From: an uncultured Clostridia bacterium
Lineage (GTDB): Bacteria; Bacillota; Clostridia; TANB77; CAG-508
DNA: 16,385 bases
NCBI GenBank assembly: GCA_949746285.1
Contig: CATJZH010000091.1
Location: 1-16,385, forward strand
Reading direction: 5' to 3'
Part shown: positions 14,320-16,385 of the stretch, piece after piece
How the letters are laid out: every line of letters starts with the position of its first letter
Position numbering within the stretch: the first letter of the stretch is position 1
Translations under genes and position numbers: made by a program
The notes under the pieces: generated by a model
What the model saw: only the letters and a program-made list of their open reading frames with translations
Told to the model about the DNA's origin: nothing
The model's database searches: none

Positions 14320-14369
14320 AATAAACCTTTCTTTTTAGAATATATAATTAAAAAGAGAGGTTTATTTTT
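14320..14369 (+). terminator. 17-bp hairpin: terminator that also covers the yqfC ribosome binding site
   Basis: 14320-14336 pairs with 14350-14366 over 17 positions with a single G-U pair and a 13-base loop, then runs into U residues. It should end transcription of the DUF4116 gene. The 3' arm contains GAGAGG (14355-14360), the Shine-Dalgarno of yqfC, and stops 3 bases before its ATG. Read-through RNA from upstream would therefore hide the yqfC translation start, so expression should need an RNA starting inside or after the hairpin. Confidence 0.75.
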
Positions 14370-14639
14370 ATGAGAAATTATAATAAAGTAAGTAAATTTT
14401 TAGAAATACCAAGAGAGATTATTAGTGATGTTCCAAAGATTACTGTAACAGGATTTGATGAGATTTTAATAGAGAATTTTAAAGGAATTTTAGAATATGA
14501 AGACTTTTTTGCTAGAATAAGTACATCAATTGGTAATATAAATATAAATGGATTTAATTTGAAATTAAATCAAATGACAGATGATGATATTGTAGTTACT
14601 GGAAAAGTAGAAAATATAGATTTTGAATCAAAGAAATAA
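14370..14639 (+). CDS. yqfC: YqfC, YabP-family sporulation protein
   Basis: 89 residues, close to the family's 90-95. It begins with the helix KVSKFLEIPREIISDVPKI and continues as a strand-rich YabP/YqfC domain: ITVTGFDEILIENFKGILEY, then TSIGNININGFNLKLNQM and DIVVTGKVENIDF. In B. subtilis yqfC and yqfD are mother-cell sporulation genes under sigma-E, and YabP-family proteins act in spore coat or envelope assembly. Here it lies directly before yqfD (10 bases apart), the conserved order. GAGAGG precedes the ATG by 9 bases, inside the hairpin described at 14320-14369. No clear sigma-E promoter was recognised, although a TATAAT lies in the hairpin loop. Confidence 0.9.
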   Translation: MRNYNKVSKFLEIPREIISDVPKITVTGFDEILIENFKGILEYEDFFARISTSIGNININGFNLKLNQMTDDDIVVTGKVENIDFESKK

Positions 14640-14649
14640 GGAGGAATTT

Positions 14650-15840
14650 ATGCTTTTTAGAATTATATATATGTTTTTTGCAGGTTATGTAAGTATAATT
14701 GTAGAAGGTTTTTTTATAGAAAGGTTTTTAAATATATGTAGGAATAAGAAAATATATCTTCAAGAATTACATAGAGAAAATAGTACATACATAAAAGCTA
14801 AAATATTAAAATCTGATTTTAGAGAAATAGCCAATATTGCCAAAAAAACAAAATGTAAAGTAAAAATAGAAAAGAAATCGGGAGTACCATTTTTTATTAG
14901 TAAATATAGAAAAAGAAAAGTTTTTGCAGTTGCTATTTTAGTAATTGCAATTTTTATTTTTACAATGACTAAATTTATATGGAATATAGAAGTAAATGGA
15001 AATGAGAAAATATCTTCAGAAGAAGTAGTAAATTTAGTAAATGAATATGGTATAAAAATTGGAAAATTTAAATCTAATATTGATACAGAAAAAATAAGTA
15101 CATTAATAAGATTAAAAAGAGAAGATTTGTCTTGGATAGGAATAACCATAAAAGGAACGAATGCAATTATAACGGTTGAAGAAACAACAGAAAAACCAGA
15201 AATTATTGATAAAAATGAAATATGTAATATAGTTGCTACAAAAGATGCTGTAATTTCAAAACTTGTAGTACAAAATGGAACTCCAAGAGTAGTAGAAGGA
15301 GATACAGTAAAAGCAGGGGATATTTTAGTAGAAGGAGTTATGGAAGGAGAGCATACAGGAATAAGACAAGTGCGTGCAGAAGCAAATGTATTTGGAAAAA
15401 ACTGTTATGAAAAAGAGAAAAAAGAAGAGTTTGTGCAAAATGAAACAGTAAAAACAGGAAATGAAGAGAAAAAAAGGGAAATTTGTATAAATAAATTTAA
15501 AATAAATTTCAATAAAGGGGTTTCAAAATTTGAAAATTATGATACAATAATCACAAGCCGAAAGGTAAAGTTTTTTTCTAATTTTTATCTTCCGATAGAA
15601 ATAAAAAAAATAACGAATGTTGAAATTATAAATCAGCCGAGAACATATTCAGAAGAAGAGTTAAAAATAAAAATCGAAAAAGAAATAGATGAAGAATTAG
15701 AAAAGGAATATCAAATCTCAAAATATGAAGATAAATATAAAAAAAGAGATGTAGAAGTAAATCCAGAAAATAATGGATTAAAAGTTAAAGTAATATATGA
15801 AATTCAAGAAGATATAGGAATAAAGAAAAATATAGATTAG
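14650..15840 (+). CDS. yqfD: Sporulation protein YqfD
   Basis: 396 residues, the usual YqfD length. It starts at ATG 14650 behind AAGGAGG (14638-14644), which overlaps the yqfC stop. The N-terminal part (GYVSIIVEGFFIERFLNIC) is the typical YqfD opening, followed by a POTRA-like cytoplasmic section, a membrane helix at about 90-109, and a long extracytoplasmic part with WNIEVNGNEKISSEEVV, ATKDAVISKLVVQNG and VVEGDTVKAGDILVEGVMEG. In B. subtilis it is required for spore formation, in the mother-cell programme, probably in the forespore envelope. Pairing with yqfC supports cotranscription. In many Firmicutes phoH follows; here a different gene does. Confidence 0.93.
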   Translation: MLFRIIYMFFAGYVSIIVEGFFIERFLNICRNKKIYLQELHRENSTYIKAKILKSDFREIANIAKKTKCKVKIEKKSGVPFFISKYRKRKVFAVAILVIAIFIFTMTKFIWNIEVNGNEKISSEEVVNLVNEYGIKIGKFKSNIDTEKISTLIRLKREDLSWIGITIKGTNAIITVEETTEKPEIIDKNEICNIVATKDAVISKLVVQNGTPRVVEGDTVKAGDILVEGVMEGEHTGIRQVRAEANVFGKNCYEKEKKEEFVQNETVKTGNEEKKREICINKFKINFNKGVSKFENYDTIITSRKVKFFSNFYLPIEIKKITNVEIINQPRTYSEEELKIKIEKEIDEELEKEYQISKYEDKYKKRDVEVNPENNGLKVKVIYEIQEDIGIKKNID

Positions 15841-15859
15841 TTTTAAGGAGGACATTTTA

Positions 15860-16385
15860 ATGGTTGAAGAAAGAGGATTAAAAGTACTTTCTAATGATAC
15901 TACTTTTTTTAGTAAAGTTTCTAGTACCCTAACAAAACTATTAACACCAACTAAAATTGGTATAAATGGAATGATGATAAATATAAAAAGAAGTAGTGCA
16001 ATAAAATATTTTGAACAATATAAAAACGTTGAAAAAGCGAATGATGTAGCAAAAAAAGAGCATTTACAAAATAGATATGAAGAAAGTTATACCCTATATT
16101 TAGAATCTATAGATAAACATATAATGGATTCTATATATAAAAAAGTAAAAAATAATATAGCTTCTGTTTTTGAAAAAAATGCTTTAGCAAATTATTATAA
16201 TGTAGTACATTTAAAAGATACAGAATATTTAGAATACAAATATAGAAAGCAAAAATTCTTATTGGATTTAGATTATGAAAGTTTATCAGCAGGTAAGAAA
16301 GAAAAAACTTTAACTAAATTTGAATCAATATACATAGAAAAAATGGATATTATATATAAAGGAATATTAAAAAATTATTCTGTAA
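15860..16385 (+). CDS. Unrecognised protein, N-terminal 175 residues, runs off the window
   Basis: ATG 15860 follows a strong AAGGAGG (15845-15851, 8-base spacing), 19 bases after the yqfD stop, and the frame is open to the right edge. The visible part is soluble and Lys/Tyr/Asn-rich. It begins MVEERGLKVLSNDTTFFSKV with a segment LLTPTKIGINGMMINIKR, then is mostly helical with YEESYTLYLESIDKHIM and YYNVVHLKDTEYLEYKYR. No signal peptide, membrane segment or known motif is seen. The tight spacing puts it in the yqfC-yqfD operon, at the place where phoH or yqfF often lies, but it resembles neither. Confidence 0.75.
   Translation, partial: MVEERGLKVLSNDTTFFSKVSSTLTKLLTPTKIGINGMMINIKRSSAIKYFEQYKNVEKANDVAKKEHLQNRYEESYTLYLESIDKHIMDSIYKKVKNNIASVFEKNALANYYNVVHLKDTEYLEYKYRKQKFLLDLDYESLSAGKKEKTLTKFESIYIEKMDIIYKGILKNYSV

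Noticed and set aside
14343..14348. TATAAT in the hairpin loop as a sigma-A promoter for yqfC
   Set aside because: There is no -35 at proper spacing and the start would fall in the hairpin 3' arm; it is noted only as a possibility in the yqfC entry.
14623..14649. Upstream TTG 14623 as the yqfD start
   Set aside because: It lies inside yqfC without a ribosome binding site; ATG 14650 follows AAGGAGG and gives the usual YqfD N-terminus.

Overview
The window is very AT-rich and has strong Shine-Dalgarno sites, sigma-A-like promoters and U-tract hairpin terminators. It carries endospore genes: a PdaA-type cortex deacetylase, yqfC and yqfD. This points to an endospore-forming, low-GC Firmicute of the class Clostridia, probably an uncultured gut-type lineage (inference from codon use and gene families, not from a marker gene). 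The first 12 bases match the 3' end of the common Illumina adapter, so the left edge looks like an untrimmed contig end rather than genome.

Layout. (i) 13-3717 holds the tail of an unknown gene, then two copies of one surface-protein cassette flanking a pdaA-like gene. Each cassette has an extended -10 promoter, a 48-49 codon micro-ORF containing an (AC)n microsatellite read as alternating His-Thr, two hairpins, a short membrane anchor and an FGE/C-type-lectin-like ectodomain. Both copies are broken, independently: copy 1 by two frameshifts, a stop and internal deletions; copy 2 by one in-frame stop just after the anchor. (ii) 3788-6724 is a cell-envelope glycosylation cluster: a GtrB-like polyprenyl-phosphate glycosyltransferase, an anchored beta-rich protein, and a polytopic membrane protein (probable lipid-linked-sugar glycosyltransferase) split by one frameshift. 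(iii) clpB (6747-9368) follows on the same strand and meets, tail to tail, a 979-residue acidic low-complexity protein on the minus strand; one symmetrical hairpin at 9367-9397 terminates both. (iv) Divergently from that gene, a sigma-A promoter drives a signal-peptidase-fold protein that has lost its catalytic residues and gained an acidic, repeat-containing tail. A decayed fragment of a second signal peptidase and a DUF4116 repeat protein follow. (v) The right end is the sporulation pair yqfC-yqfD and the start of an unrecognised gene that runs off the window.

How the parts may work together. The glycosyltransferase trio probably decorates a surface polymer. yqfC, yqfD and pdaA belong to spore formation. 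ClpB is a general disaggregase. The duplicated cassette is the most unusual part: its non-coding leader, micro-ORF and anchor are nearly identical between copies while the ectodomains, especially the C-terminal ends, have diverged strongly. This is the pattern of a multicopy, recombining or diversifying surface-antigen family under shared leader control. No reverse transcriptase, recombinase, tRNA, rRNA or CRISPR array was seen in the window.
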